DNA of 59,329 nt, taken from positions 1 through 59,329 of the forward strand of contig CALSCQ010001420.1 of assembly GCA_943704525.1 (NCBI GenBank), read 5' to 3'. This DNA comes from Pigoraptor vietnamica. Taxonomy: Eukaryota; Opisthokonta; Filasterea. Below are positions 28,801-39,286 of this stretch, piece by piece (position 1 is the first letter of the stretch; every line of letters starts with the position of its first letter). The position numbers and the translations under genes were made by a program. The notes under the pieces are model-generated. The model did no database searches, was not told the DNA's origin, and saw only the letters and a list, made by a program, of their open reading frames with translations.

Positions 28801-31800
28801 CCGTTCCTCCGAGGCCGTCGCTGCACGTCCCGCCGTTCTGACAATTACATGGAGCGCACGACGCGCCGTAATACCCCGGCTTGCACGTGGCGCACGCCGT
28901 GCCGGTGGCGCCCGCGCTGCAAGTGCACGTCCCCGTCGCCGGATTGCACGTGCCACGACCGTTGCACGTCGTCGACGCGAGACAGAACGTACCGCAATCG
29001 GCACCATAATAGTTGGCTGGGCACGAGCCGCAAGACCCCGTACCGCCGACTCCGTCGTTGCAGACTGCGCCGTTCAGGCAGTTGCACGTTGTGCATGACG
29101 CGCCCCAATACCCGGCGAGGCAGGAGGCGCACGTGGTACCCGTCGCCCCAGCATTGCAAGAGCAAGCCCCCGTCGCATCGCACGTGCCGCGCCCGTTACA
29201 CGTTGTGGAGCCGAGGCAGAAAGTGCCGCAGTTGCTTCCAAAGTAATTGGCGTCGCACACGCACGCACCCGCAGTACTGCAAGTGCCGTGTCCGCCGCAG
29301 GTGGTCGAGGCCTGGCAAAACGTTGCACACGTCGGCCCATTGTAGTTGGCCGCGCACGTGCACGTGCCCGTCCCGCTGAGCCCTTGGCTGCACGTTGCGC
29401 CGTTCAAGCAATTGCACGGCGCACACGTCGACCCGTAGTAGCCGGCGGCGCAGCCATCGCAGCGGCTACCCGACCAACCAGTACTGCAGACGCAAGCGCC
29501 CGTGGAAGGGTCGCACGTCCCGTGCGCACTGCACGTGGACGATGCAAGGCAGTATGTCGCGCAGCTTGCGCCAAAGTAGTTGGCTGCGCACGTGCACGCT
29601 CCGTTTCCGCCGATGCCCTGGTTGCAGGTGCCGCCGTTCAAGCACGTGCACGCCGTGCACGTCGGCCCGTAATACCCAGGGGCGCACGAGGTGCAGCCGC
29701 TCCCAGTCCAACCCGTCGCGCACACGCATGCGCCGGTCGAGGGGTCGCATGCGCCATGTCCGTTGCACGTGGACGATGCGACGCAGTTTGTGGCGCACGT
29801 CGTTCCAAAGTAGTTGGCCGCACACGAGCACGCTCCGTTGCCTCCGAGACCCTGGTTGCACGTTGCGCCGTTGAGGCAACTGCACTGCGCGCACGTCGAC
29901 CCATAGTAACCCGACGCGCACGAGCTGCAGCTCGAGCCCGTCCATCCGGTCGCACAAACACAGGCCCCGGTCGACGGTTCGCACGTGCCGTGTCCGCTAC
30001 ACGTCGTTGACGCAAGGCAATAGGTCGCACACGACGTTCCAAAGTAATTGGCCGCACACGCGCACGCGCCGTTTCCGGACAGACTTTCGCTGCACGTCGC
30101 GCCGTTGAGACAGTTGCACTGGGTGCACGCGGCTCCGTAGTAACCCGGCGCGCATGCGTTGCAGCTCGTCCCAGTCCAGCCCGCCGCACAGCTGCATGTC
30201 CCCGAACCCGTGCACGTCCCGTGCCCGCTGCACGTTGACGAGGCGACGCAGTTGGTCGCACACTTCGGCCCAAAGTAGTTGGCGGCGCAGGTGCAGGCGC
30301 CAGACCCCGACACACTGTCTGCGCAAGTTGCGCCGTTGAGACAGTCGCACGCGGTGCACGTCGCACCATAATACCCGGCAACGCAAGTCGCGCAACTGGC
30401 ACCCATGGCCCCGGTGTTACACGTGCACGCGCCCGTTGACGGATTGCACGTCCCCCGCGCGTTGCACGTAGTTGCTGCGACGCAATACGTCCCGCAACTC
30501 GTGCCATAGTAATTGGCCGCGCACGTGCACGCGCCTGTACCGCTCAGCCCCTCGTTGCACGTCCCGCCGTTGAGGCAGTTGCAGGCGGCGCATGACGGTC
30601 CGTAGTAGCCCGAAGCACACGAGTTGCAGCTCGCACCCGTCCATCCAGATGCGCACGAGCAAGCGCCTGTGCCAAAGACGCACGTGCCGTGTCCGCTGCA
30701 CGTGGTGGCTGCGACGCAGTTCGTGGCGCATGTAGTTCCGTAGTAGTTGGCCGCGCAAGTACAGGCGCCCGATCCGCTTGATCCTTCAGCACACGTCGCT
30801 CCGTTCAAGCACGCACATTGCGTACACGCTGATCCATAGTAGCCCGCGGCGCACGTGTTGCAGCTCGTTCCCGTCCAGCCCGCTGAGCAGCTGCACGCGC
30901 CGGTGGAAGGGTTGCATGTGCCATGCCCACTGCACGTGGCCGACGCGAGGCAGTACGTCGCGCACGAAGTGCCATAGTAGTTGGTCGCACAAGTGCACGC
31001 GCCGTTGCCGCTGTTGCCCTGGTTGCACGTCGCGCCATTGAGGCAGTTGCACGCCGCGCACGTCGATCCGTAGTATCCAGACGCGCACGTGTTGCAGTTT
31101 GCGCCCGTCCAGCCCGTTGAGCAACTACAAGCGCCGGTGGAAGGGTTGCACGTGCCATGCCCACTGCACGTGGCCGACGCGAGGCAGTACGTCGCGCACG
31201 AAGTGCCATAGTAGTTGGTCGCACAAGTGCACGCGCCGTTGCCGCTGTTGCCCTGGCTGCACGTTGCGCCGTTGAGGCAGTTGCACGCCGCGCACGTAGA
31301 CCCGTAGTATCCCGACGCGCATGTGTTGCAGTTTGTGCCCGTCCAGCCGGTCGAACATGAGCAAAGGCCCGTCTGAGAGTCACAAGTGCCGTGCCCGCTG
31401 CACGTTGTCGACGCTTGGCAGAACGTCGCGCAGGTGGTCCCGTAATAGTTGGTCGCGCAAGCGCAGGCACCCGACCCACTCGTCCCCTGGTTGCACGTCG
31501 CGCCGTTGTTACAATTGCACTGCGTACACGACGCTCCCCAATAACCCGACGCGCAAGTGTTGCAAGACGTCCCCGACCATCCCGTGGAGCAGCTGCAAGC
31601 GCCGGTCGAGTCGCATGTTCCGTGTCCGTTGCAGGTATTCGACGCCAGGCAGTACGTTGCGCACGACGATCCATAGTAGTTGGCGCTGCACGAACACGCA
31701 CCGGCGGACGTGCACGTGCCGTGGCCGTTGCACGAGGACGAGGCGAGGCAATAGACGGAGCAGTCAGACCCGTAGTAGTAGGTATTGCAGGAAATGGAGA

Positions 31801-32610
31801 ATGTCACAGTCACCGAATTGCTTCCGCTGCCGCCGGTCAGAGAGAGCGTCGTCGCGCTGCTGGGGAGCGGTGGGGTGTACGAGAGGGTACCCGAGCCGCC
31901 GAGGTATCCGTCAAAGCCGTAGTCGTCATCCCACGCGTCGATTTTCAGTTGAAGCTGTTTGGTGTTCCGTCGGGTAAAGGGACGTTAATACGAACACGTT
32001 GTAGGTGACTGAGAACTGACAATGCGCGGAAGCCCGTGTTATTCTGCAACGCACACACAGAGAACACACACACAAACACACGTGGTGAACACGCAACACA
32101 AACACATACGTCTTCTTATTATAATTTGACTCTGAGACGCACTCACTTGGAAAGGCGTCGTGAAAGTCAAACTGCACGTGTTGTCGAACGAGAACACGCC
32201 GCCGCCGCGGATTGACGTGTACGACGTGCTGCAGGAGTACGTCTCCGATGTCTTGCGGCCGTTCGTCATGACAATGTACTGGAAGTACGGGTCGCAGCAC
32301 GAGACCGAATTGTAATAGAAATAGCCGCTCGTGACCGTCACAGTTACGGTGCCGCCCTGGCCAGCCTGCGGCCGCCGAAGTGGAAGATCGGCTTCACATT
32401 AGCAACCAAAACGAAACAAGAAAAAAAAGGAACAAAACATCGTCCGCCAGACGCCACAGTGAGACGTATGCCATGTACCTGTGCCGTGTTGAATGCAGCG
32501 AAGAATGCGGCCGCAGCGAGGACACACGCGGCCGCTATCCGCGGTCTGAGCAAGGAGCTGTGTACCGTACCGCACGCGGCGGCGCCCCTCGCGCGCCACT
32601 TCGGCCCCAT
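22894..32610 (-). CDS. Giant type I membrane protein with MNNL-like and tandem DSL/EGF-like repeats
   Basis: Six exons: 32,610-32,479; 32,365-32,147; 31,954-23,606; 23,525-23,478; 23,384-23,088; 23,045-22,894. If the 96-base gap is closed as described for that feature, the product has about 2,993 residues. Exon 1 encodes a hydrophobic signal peptide. Residues ~45-170 contain SGYFYYNSVSCCDPYFQY and LQLKIDAWDDD, resembling the MNNL/C2 region of Notch ligands (ECDTYF..., LLVEAWD). Then come about 37 units of the form C-x8-C-x3-C-x11-C with NYYG and GHGTC, followed by an EGF/laminin-like half (CNCLNGATC..G.SGTGACTC). The first half keeps the DSL cysteine spacing, with one extra pair. The last exon has a Ser-rich stalk, one membrane helix and the tail RRQKRCD. 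A surface adhesion or signalling role is inferred. Confidence 0.85.
24694..28570 (-). repeat. Near-identical duplicated block inside the Delta-like gene (offset 3,102 bp)
   Basis: About 775 bases starting at 24,694 recur almost unchanged from 27,796, an offset of 3,102 bases, which is exactly 1,034 codons. Part of the same block occurs a third time near 26,290-26,560. The near-identity at DNA level, including synonymous positions, points to recent in-frame duplication within the array. Confidence 0.8.
28571..28666. other. Assembly gap (96 N) with identical flanks
   Basis: The ~119 bases left of the gap (from 28,452) are repeated exactly right of it (from 28,667), a shift of 215. The coding frame differs between the two sides by exactly the amount that 215 bases would cause. 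Overlapping the flanks therefore restores one continuous reading frame. Confidence 0.8.
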
Positions 32611-33013
32611 TCCGCCGGATAGATACCGTTCTCCTCAGCGTCTCTGATTTTCGCGATCCTTTCTTTGTGTTGGGCCTTAGCGCGTGTTAGGCATGCTGGG
32701 TGTTGCCGTTGAAAAACGGTGTGCAGAACAAGCCGGGTGGGGTGACATGGTTAGCATAATTAGATTATTTAAACTTTTCCATGTCCTTTCCTGGCCAGTT
32801 GGCTCCGATGTATCCTATTTTGTACAATTCGGAAACGGGGTCACGTGCCATCACGAGATTCAATCACGTGACACCCGCTTGTCCACACCAAAACAATGGC
32901 TGTTTTCTCGGCAACGCGCGTCGCCCTCAAGAGGAAGGAAGAAAAACTCTCCTCGTCGGCTTTCATCATCGCCCGTCGACTTCGGAACGACTGCTGTGTT
33001 CGCGGCAACAAAT
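32611..33013. promoter_or_regulatory. Divergent promoter region with two CACGTG E-boxes
   Basis: This is the 403-base gap between the starts of the Delta-like gene and the ankyrin-DnaJ gene. GGTCACGTGCCAT at 32,839-32,851 and TCACGTGA at 32,864-32,871 are palindromic E-box-type sites 25 bases apart. The first 13 bases recur exactly in the CapA/RhoGEF promoter. Confidence 0.45.
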
Positions 33014-34669
33014 ATGGGCGGCGCGGACTGGTTTGCGCTCGCGCGTGCGGGCGACGTCGACGGCGTGCAAAAGGTCCTCGCGAAAAAGTCGTCGTTCTGG
33101 AAGAGCACGGTGCGCGCGACAATCAAGGGGCGCCTCCCGGACGTGAATGACGCCGAGAACGACACGGGCGATACGGCGCTCCACATTGCAGCCAGCACCG
33201 GCTGCGTCCCGTTGATTGAGGCATTGCTGGCGGCGGAGGCCAACCCTTCGCAGCGAAACGCACATGGGGAAACACCGATGCACGTAGCCGCCCGCTGCAA
33301 CCGGCCCGACGTCGTGCGCGTGTTGGCTAAGCACGGTCGCATGTTGTCCGAGGACAGGGTCACTTGCGGTGGCGAGCAGTACACGTGCCTGCACCTCGCG
33401 GCGGAGCACGGCCACGGCGGCGCGGTGGAGGCGCTTCTCGGGTGCGGCGCCAACGTCGATGCACAGACGGTGCCTGGAAAGAAGACCGCGCTTCACATCG
33501 CGGCAGCGGCGGGGAAGGCTGAGATTGTGAGCTCGCTGCTTGTCCAGGGCGCCTCGCCGACAGACAAGGACGGCGCCGGTCGCGTGCCCAAAGATTGCGC
33601 GAAAGATGATGGCACGCGCGCCGTATTCGACCGACAAGAGCAGGCTGAGCAGCAGAAACAGAAGCGGGCTGCCGGCACCAGCGGAGCGCCACCGCCATCG
33701 CAAGCGCCTCCGCAGCCCAAGCAGCCCCCGAAAGTCTCGGGTCCCGACTACTACGAGCTGCTCAAGGTGCCGCGCAACGTGTCACCCGGCACGTTGAAGA
33801 AGTCGTTCCGGCGCTTGGCCGTCCAGTACCATCCGGACAAGAATCCCGACGCGAAGGAACTCTTCCAGCAGATCAACAACGCCTTTAAGATCCTCTCGAA
33901 CCCCGACACGCGCGCCGTGTACGACGCGCAGGGTGCCGATGCGGCGGAGGAGGCCGTGCAAGAGGGGCTGCGACAGAAGCAGACGATGGTCCAGGAAGAT
34001 CTCGACGACATCTTTGGCGACCTTGCCAAGGGCGTCGGGAATGCGACCGTGGAGCCGACGTCGGACGACGACCTCCTCGACCGCGTCGCGGAGCAGCTCA
34101 GCGGCCTCGGTGGTGCCGACGCACTCAAGCGTGCACGCACTGCGAGCCAGGAGCGCGAGTTCGACGACCACGAGACGCCCGTCGTGGCAGTGAAGGACTT
34201 GGACGCGGCGATGAATGGCCTGGAAGCGGAATTGGACGGAATAGACCTCAATGCCTCGTCGTTGTCGTCCGCGCCGACGTCTGCACCTGCGGGCGGACAG
34301 AAGCCGCAGAGCGACCGCCGCGTGTCGTTCCATCCGGAGCGCATATTTAATGTCGACAGCGCACCCGCGGCAGCCCCGTCTGCGACTACGACCGACAAGT
34401 CCCCGCGCCCGCCGTCCTTCCATCCCGAGCGCATCTTCGGTCTCGGCGGCGACACGGAACCCGCTGTTTCCTCTGCGCCTGCGAGCACCACGTCGTCCGC
34501 GCGGCCCCTCTCCTTCCACCCGGAGCGCTTCTTCGGCTTCGACGCGTCTGCCACGGCCCCTTCGCCCGCGCCTGCCCCGGCAGCCTCGGCGCCACCAGCG
34601 GAACCGGCTGCGATCAGCGTGAACGATATTGACAAGTTGTTCAGCGACTTTGTCGTGCCGGAGGCGTGA
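33014..34669 (+). CDS. Ankyrin-repeat and DnaJ-domain protein
   Basis: One exon, 551 residues. Four ankyrin-type repeats fill residues ~50-200 (GDTALHIAASTG, GETPMHVAARCN, YTCLHLAAEHG, KTALHIAAAAG). A Gln/Pro-rich linker leads to a J domain at ~245-310, from DYYELLKVPRNVSPGTLKKS through the catalytic YHPDKNPDAKE to NAFKILSNPDTRAVYDAQG, with the HPD tripeptide intact. It should therefore stimulate an Hsp70 ATPase. Ankyrin repeats would select a client or partner, which is inference. The C-terminal third is low complexity and carries SFHPERIF or SFHPERFF three times, each followed by a short Gly/Asp-rich gap. The ATG at 33,014 is chosen because the in-frame upstream stretch has no conserved features. 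Confidence 0.88.
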   Translation: MGGADWFALARAGDVDGVQKVLAKKSSFWKSTVRATIKGRLPDVNDAENDTGDTALHIAASTGCVPLIEALLAAEANPSQRNAHGETPMHVAARCNRPDVVRVLAKHGRMLSEDRVTCGGEQYTCLHLAAEHGHGGAVEALLGCGANVDAQTVPGKKTALHIAAAAGKAEIVSSLLVQGASPTDKDGAGRVPKDCAKDDGTRAVFDRQEQAEQQKQKRAAGTSGAPPPSQAPPQPKQPPKVSGPDYYELLKVPRNVSPGTLKKSFRRLAVQYHPDKNPDAKELFQQINNAFKILSNPDTRAVYDAQGADAAEEAVQEGLRQKQTMVQEDLDDIFGDLAKGVGNATVEPTSDDDLLDRVAEQLSGLGGADALKRARTASQEREFDDHETPVVAVKDLDAAMNGLEAELDGIDLNASSLSSAPTSAPAGGQKPQSDRRVSFHPERIFNVDSAPAAAPSATTTDKSPRPPSFHPERIFGLGGDTEPAVSSAPASTTSSARPLSFHPERFFGFDASATAPSPAPAPAASAPPAEPAAISVNDIDKLFSDFVVPEA

Positions 34670-34831
34670 AGTAGGCTGATGAAAATGGTAGTGTGAGTGG
34701 CGGGGTCGGGGAGGCAGGCGGGGCGCTCTGTTGGACGGGGTGCCGAGACGCAATGCCTTTCGAGTAAAGAGCTACGATGACTTTCTTTTGACGGGGTGCG
34801 TGAGGAAGACCATGCTGCACAGTGACACATT

Positions 34832-36752
34832 TTACTCTGCGCGTATCATCTTGAATGCATCGATTGTGGCGAATGGTCGCTGGGTGAGCGGGTCGCGGTA
34901 CTTTGCAACGAGGCCCGTTATGGTGCACAGCGGCGCCTTTTTCGCTGCAGCGCGCCGCATTGGTGTTAACGGGGACGGACACGCAACTCGCGCGCACACA
35001 CACGCACAGACACGCGCTGGCAGTACACGACAATGAACAGGCCCACCTGTCGGCGGCGTTCCCGAAAACAGGGGCGGCACGTGATCCTCCGATGGAAAAA
35101 TGACAAAGTTGCGGCCCACCCTGTCGGCGGCGTTCTTCTGGGCGGGGCTCTTCTGCGCGGGCTCTGTCGGCTGTTCTGCAGTCGACGCCTCGCCCTGTTC
35201 CCTCGCCTTCAGCTTCGGCGATGCCGGCGTGCGCCGGGGGGATCCGACACCCCCCTCGTACCGCGTCGTGGAGAGATAAGTTACCGCAGGACCCACATAT
35301 CTGCAAAGGCACGTGACGGAACCTTAGGAGTGGGCCAAAGCGCCCGAATGGCAGAAGTCACGTGCTCGCAGAGGGCTGCCACTCACCGTGGCCGCTCATT
35401 GCGAGCCTTCTTGCGCTCGTCCTCCATGCGCAAATACCTAGCGACCAAGACGCGCGCGTATGAGCATGCATACCAAAGGGGTCCCACAAAGTCCATTCCG
35501 ACCATGCCAGTCTAAATTTTCTGCCGGAATGCACTCGTCCCACACTCGCCTGTCCAAATCGGCAACGTTGAGAATCGCCGTCTGCTCGGCCTCCTTCAAC
35601 AGCTCTTCCTGAGTCAGCTTCGGCACAAACGACTCGGTGCGCCTGTGCCGCTTCTGAGTGTCGCAACGACGCAACGCAAGACGCGCGTGAGAACACAACA
35701 GCGGCGCATTATACAGGCTGAGGCAATGCCAAGCATCGACGAGAGACGCCCCACGGCAACACACGCACCCGCTTCGCCTCCCGCAGTTCCGCTCGTCGCT
35801 GGTACTCCACTTCGCGCTCAATAGCACTCGCGCGCTGCGACTTGCGCACGCCAAGCGCCTCCGCCTCGGCCGCTTCATTGCAAGGGCGCAAGTGCGGATT
35901 AGTAGATTTGATCGCATCACAGCCAACGGGAACACTCTGCGACACAGCTGCGTGGGACCCACCTCTTCGTGCCCGTCTTTCCGCAGCCAGCTGTTCCTTT
36001 TTCCGCCGCTCCTCTTCAGTCTCCGGCTGCGTCTCTTCCTGCTGTTTGTGTCCGCGCGTGCGTCCCACGGCCCTCCGTTTTGCCGGCCGTTTTGCGGTGA
36101 AGTCGTAGGCCAGCTTGCGTTTCCTCTGTGTGGCGAAGTGCCCACACAAGATGGCCGCGTGAACCAACGCACTTATAATATTCTCCCATCTAAGAGCAAT
36201 GTGCAAAGACGGACAAGGCGACCCTTAACGTACCTGGCTGCCGTCCTCGGCCGCTTCGGCCGTATCGTCCTGCGGCGCCTCTTCCTCGTTCTCGTCAATG
36301 TCGAAGTCCGAGTCGACGACATCCTCCTCCTCTGCACGACGCAAACAAGTGAGCCCACTTTGTAAAGTGCAACTGAACAACGCACGCAAACACATGGAGG
36401 CGCACTGACGAGTGCATCCCGGCACACGCACCGTCTTCCGTGAGGTACTCTTCGTCGTTGACCTCCTCCTGAAAGCCGCCGTACAGTTCCTTGTAGAACT
36501 CGTCCTCCTGCTCGTCCTGCATCACGAGCTGCATTCTGCGGCAACAGCAAGCGGGAAGGAGATCAACACGAGGACTCTCCATTCACGCATCCTTCCGCTG
36601 AGACCATGAGAATAGGGGAAGAAGCGACGCAATCCGACTACAGTAGCGCACACACGGCAGACAAACGCCCACTTGCGACCGGCCGTGGATCTCGCCGCAC
36701 GCGACTTGACCAGCGACCAGTTGCTGTCAACTTTCTCCACATTCTCCTCCAT
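34832..36752 (-). CDS. VPS72: YL1/VPS72, subunit of SWR1/SRCAP chromatin remodeller
   Basis: Nine exons (36,752-36,673; 36,535-36,432; 36,331-36,234; 36,125-35,963; 35,872-35,769; 35,653-35,535; 35,437-35,387; 35,300-35,047; 34,944-34,832) keep frame throughout and give 361 residues. The N-terminus has RSTAGRK then EDEFYKELYGGFQEE and VVDSDFDIDENEEE, the YL1 acidic H2A.Z-binding region. The middle has KLTQEELLKEAEQTA. The end carries the YL1_C motif LCTITGLVAKYRDP...FATIDAFKMIR. The protein chaperones the H2A.Z-H2B dimer for SWR1/SRCAP. Exon 5 is preceded by a near-perfect branch site (TACTAAT). The donor of exon 6 is the least certain join; GA at 35,536-35,535 is chosen because it gives DEYLRMEDERKKARN in frame. 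Confidence 0.88.
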
Positions 36753-37156
36753 TTTCAACGCTGAAAGAGGCCGTTTGCCCCGAGATGTCGAATTATGGCC
36801 GTTTGTAGAGAAACGGTTGTGGTGACTTCAGCCTTCACCGAAACGCATGTGAGTTTGGCGCGATGTGCACGTACGGTGAGGGTAACACCTTGCTTGCACG
36901 CAGAGTGAGGGTTATCGTGACACAAAGGCTCCTGTAAGATATGGTGGGAGTTTCCCTCACTTAATTGGCGCGCTGTAGGTGGGGGTAACGCGGTGTGAGG
37001 GATAGTGAGGGTTAGGCACGCAATGTTACGCAACTCCACGACGGCACACACACACACATACACACACACGCACACACACACACACACAGAGTATAAATGG
37101 GTCAGGTTCCTCAAAAATTGGCATCTACACTCCAGAAGGTGCTTGAAACTGCAAAA
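36753..37156. promoter_or_regulatory. Divergent promoter of VPS72 and GLO1 with five GTGAGGG motifs
   Basis: GTGAGGG occurs at 36,876, 36,905, 36,995 and 37,005 on the plus strand and once on the minus strand at 36,954-36,960, all within 136 bases. A short (AC)n run follows at about 37,044-37,088. Confidence 0.5.
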
Positions 37157-37799
37157 ATGGCGGCCGTTTCTGGATTTCGCTTCCATCACACTATGCTTCG
37201 GGTCAAGGTACTGCTTCCACCAAACTGATCACAGCCAAGTGCATGTCCCCTTAGGAATTTACATCTCCGCCCTGTCTCCGCAGGATCCTGTCAAGTCCGT
37301 CGACTTTTACACACGGTTGATGGGGATGCGCCTCATCGGACGCAAGGACTTCAACGAGCACAAGTTTTCGCTCTACTTTCTCGCGCAGACGGAGGAGACG
37401 TGCCCAGAGGGGACCGACTTGTTCGAGTGGATCTTCTCTCACGACCTCCACTATCTCGAGCTTACGCACAACCACGGGACGGAGTCGGATCCCGCGTTTC
37501 AGGGGTACCACAACGGCAACACGGAGCCGCGCGGCTTTGGACACATCGCATTCCGCGTGCAGGACTTGTACGGCGCCTGCGCGCACCTGGAGAAGGAGGG
37601 CGTCAATGTTCGCCGGAAGCCTGGCCCGATGGGTGGCAGCGTGAATCACATTGCGTTTGTGGAGGTGGGTTGGTTGTGTTGCGGCTTAATCGGCTCGGTG
37701 TACCGTGCGACTTGCGATCTCACTCGCACTCGACCTCATTCGCAGGACCCGGACAAGTACTGGGTGGAGCTCGTCCAGGATGTGCGCTGGCAAAAATGA
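37157..37799 (+). CDS. GLO1: Lactoylglutathione lyase (glyoxalase I)
   Basis: Three exons (37,157-37,207; 37,284-37,664; 37,746-37,799) give 161 residues, one compact glyoxalase unit of the animal/fungal/bacterial type. It isomerises the glutathione hemithioacetal of methylglyoxal to S-lactoylglutathione in the cytosol. Landmarks are FHHTMLRVKDPVKSVDFYTR, KFSLYFLA, LELTHNHGTE, HNGNTEPRGFGHIAF and DPDKYWVELV. All four metal-ligand positions are filled: His before TMLRV (the position is Gln in human), Glu in LELTH, His in GFGHI and Glu in WVELV. The first exon of 17 codons is identified from the TMLRVKDP join. It diverges from VPS72 and converges on the CapA gene, 89 bases away. Confidence 0.95.
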
Positions 37800-37888
37800 A
37801 CGTGACGTATTGGAACGAACGACATCACTCGCTCGGCGCAGACAACGTCACGATTTCTGTGTGCAGATATCTCTGTGTGGTTGCAGTT

Positions 37889-39286
37889 TTATAAGGCCAG
37901 GTTGAAGAAGCCCTCCCTCTCCGTCGCAGTCAAATCGAGGCTGCGCGGCGATGCCTCGCGCAACTTGCGCTCGAACCACTCTGCGTCGCTACCCGTCGCA
38001 ATGGATGTCGTCCCCAAGTCGGAAATTTTCAGCGCAACAAGGGTCGCCGATGCAAGCTCCACTTCGCTGCCACCCGCTGGCCCCGCTTTCAAACGCACGA
38101 CGCACCCCATCCCAATGTCACTCCTATGTCTCGCAAACTGTTCGAAATCGTCGGCGTCCGGCAGCACCCTTGCAGCGGCACCGTAGTCGTCCACCGCACC
38201 CCCGAGCCCATACAGCACGAGGCCCGTCGATTGCGCCCCGTGCAGTGTGCTCTCGTCCCCGTCGCTTGAACCGTCATCGGAAACACTGTCGGAATCGGAC
38301 GGCGGGAGGTCGTCCGAAGGGTCATTGCCGCCAGGATCCGCGACATTGCGTGCGCACTTTACAATTTCGACGCCGAGAATGTGGTGTGAGGAGTGGCCGT
38401 GAACGATGGTGGCACCCGCCGCCACCATTTCGCGCGCGGCGTCGCGAAACTCGTCCGGCATTTCTTCCACAAAGTTGTCGCCCCAGTGCATGCTCACGAC
38501 CACCATCGCGCAGCCGGGCGTGCGAAGACACGCCGCAATGTCACGGCGGATGCGGTCGAGACGATGCGTCCTGTAGCGGTTGGGGTTTCCTCCCGCTCCG
38601 CGCCGCAATTCCGCGTGCTGAAAGTCAAAGTAGTTGATGCCCGGCGTTGCCTCGCCGCACGCCCACTCGGCAAAATGGTCGGCATAACTCAACACTGCGA
38701 CCTTACGCGGCTCGCCGCCGACGCGCACGGTTACAAACGCCGGCGCAGATGCCAAGAACGCGTCCTTCCCGTAACCCGCATGCGCGACGCCGAGAGACTT
38801 CAGCAGCGAGAGCGTCTTCATCGCACCAACCTCGCCGTCGTCCAGAATGTGATTATTCGCCAACGAGCAAAACCACTTCGCTCCGTCAAACACCTGTTTG
38901 ACGCACGCGGCATCCACGCGGTGTCGTTGGCTCCATTCATCGCCATCCACTGCAAATGGAAAGGCACTCAGACAACAACCCTTCCGTTGCACGAACAAAC
39001 CGAATGACTTACATGGGCGCTCGCTCACGGCCCCTTCAAAGTTGCACAAGACCACGTCACAGGATCCAAATTCCCGTTGCAAATTCTCCGCGAACACAGC
39101 ACAGTGCCCCCGCTTTTGCGCGGCTTCGTGCGCGGCCAGCATGGCCCTGAAGTGCGCGTGCCGCTTCGCCGACTCGACCGCTTTTTTCGAGGCATCTCGC
39201 GCACCTGGCGACCGCCCGCGCTCTCCCGCCACCGCAAGTGACAGGAGTCTTGCGAGCATTACATCGCCGAGAAGAAACAGCGCCAT
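37889..39286 (-). CDS. CapA-type (PGA_cap) metallophosphoesterase-fold protein
   Basis: One exon, 465 residues from the ATG at 39,286. Motifs of the CapA/PgsA family appear in order: FLLGDVMLAR at the start, VLCNFEGAVS near residue 83, LANNHILDDG near 142, VVSMHWGDNF near 247 and IVHGHSSHHILGVE near 280. These supply the Asp, Asn and His residues of the calcineurin-like metal site. In bacteria the family makes or anchors poly-gamma-glutamate; the role in eukaryotes is unclear, so I call the fold and not the reaction. An acidic Ser/Asp-rich insertion (about 300-330) separates the last metal motif from the LVLYGLGG segment. Intronless and of bacterial-type family, it could be an old transfer, though its base composition matches its neighbours. 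Confidence 0.85.
   Translation of the reverse strand: MALFLLGDVMLARLLSLAVAGERGRSPGARDASKKAVESAKRHAHFRAMLAAHEAAQKRGHCAVFAENLQREFGSCDVVLCNFEGAVSERPCKSFGLFVQRKGCCLSAFPFAVDGDEWSQRHRVDAACVKQVFDGAKWFCSLANNHILDDGEVGAMKTLSLLKSLGVAHAGYGKDAFLASAPAFVTVRVGGEPRKVAVLSYADHFAEWACGEATPGINYFDFQHAELRRGAGGNPNRYRTHRLDRIRRDIAACLRTPGCAMVVVSMHWGDNFVEEMPDEFRDAAREMVAAGATIVHGHSSHHILGVEIVKCARNVADPGGNDPSDDLPPSDSDSVSDDGSSDGDESTLHGAQSTGLVLYGLGGAVDDYGAAARVLPDADDFEQFARHRSDIGMGCVVRLKAGPAGGSEVELASATLVALKISDLGTTSIATGSDAEWFERKLREASPRSLDLTATEREGFFNLAL

Noticed and set aside
23610-31977. Arg/Cys/Thr-rich frames on both strands across the Delta-like gene
   Set aside because: They are alternative frames of the Cys-rich repeat array; only the minus frame with NYYG/GHGTC units is coherent and has signal peptide and membrane helix.
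32684-33013. An upstream in-frame extension of the ankyrin-DnaJ protein by 110 residues
   Set aside because: The extension has no conserved character and covers the divergent promoter with the E-box sites. The ATG at 33,014 starts directly before the first conserved segment.
36995-37015. Telomere-like GTGAGGGTTAGG sequence
   Set aside because: Only one partial TTAGGG-like unit is present inside the GTGAGGG cluster, so an interstitial telomere is not supported.
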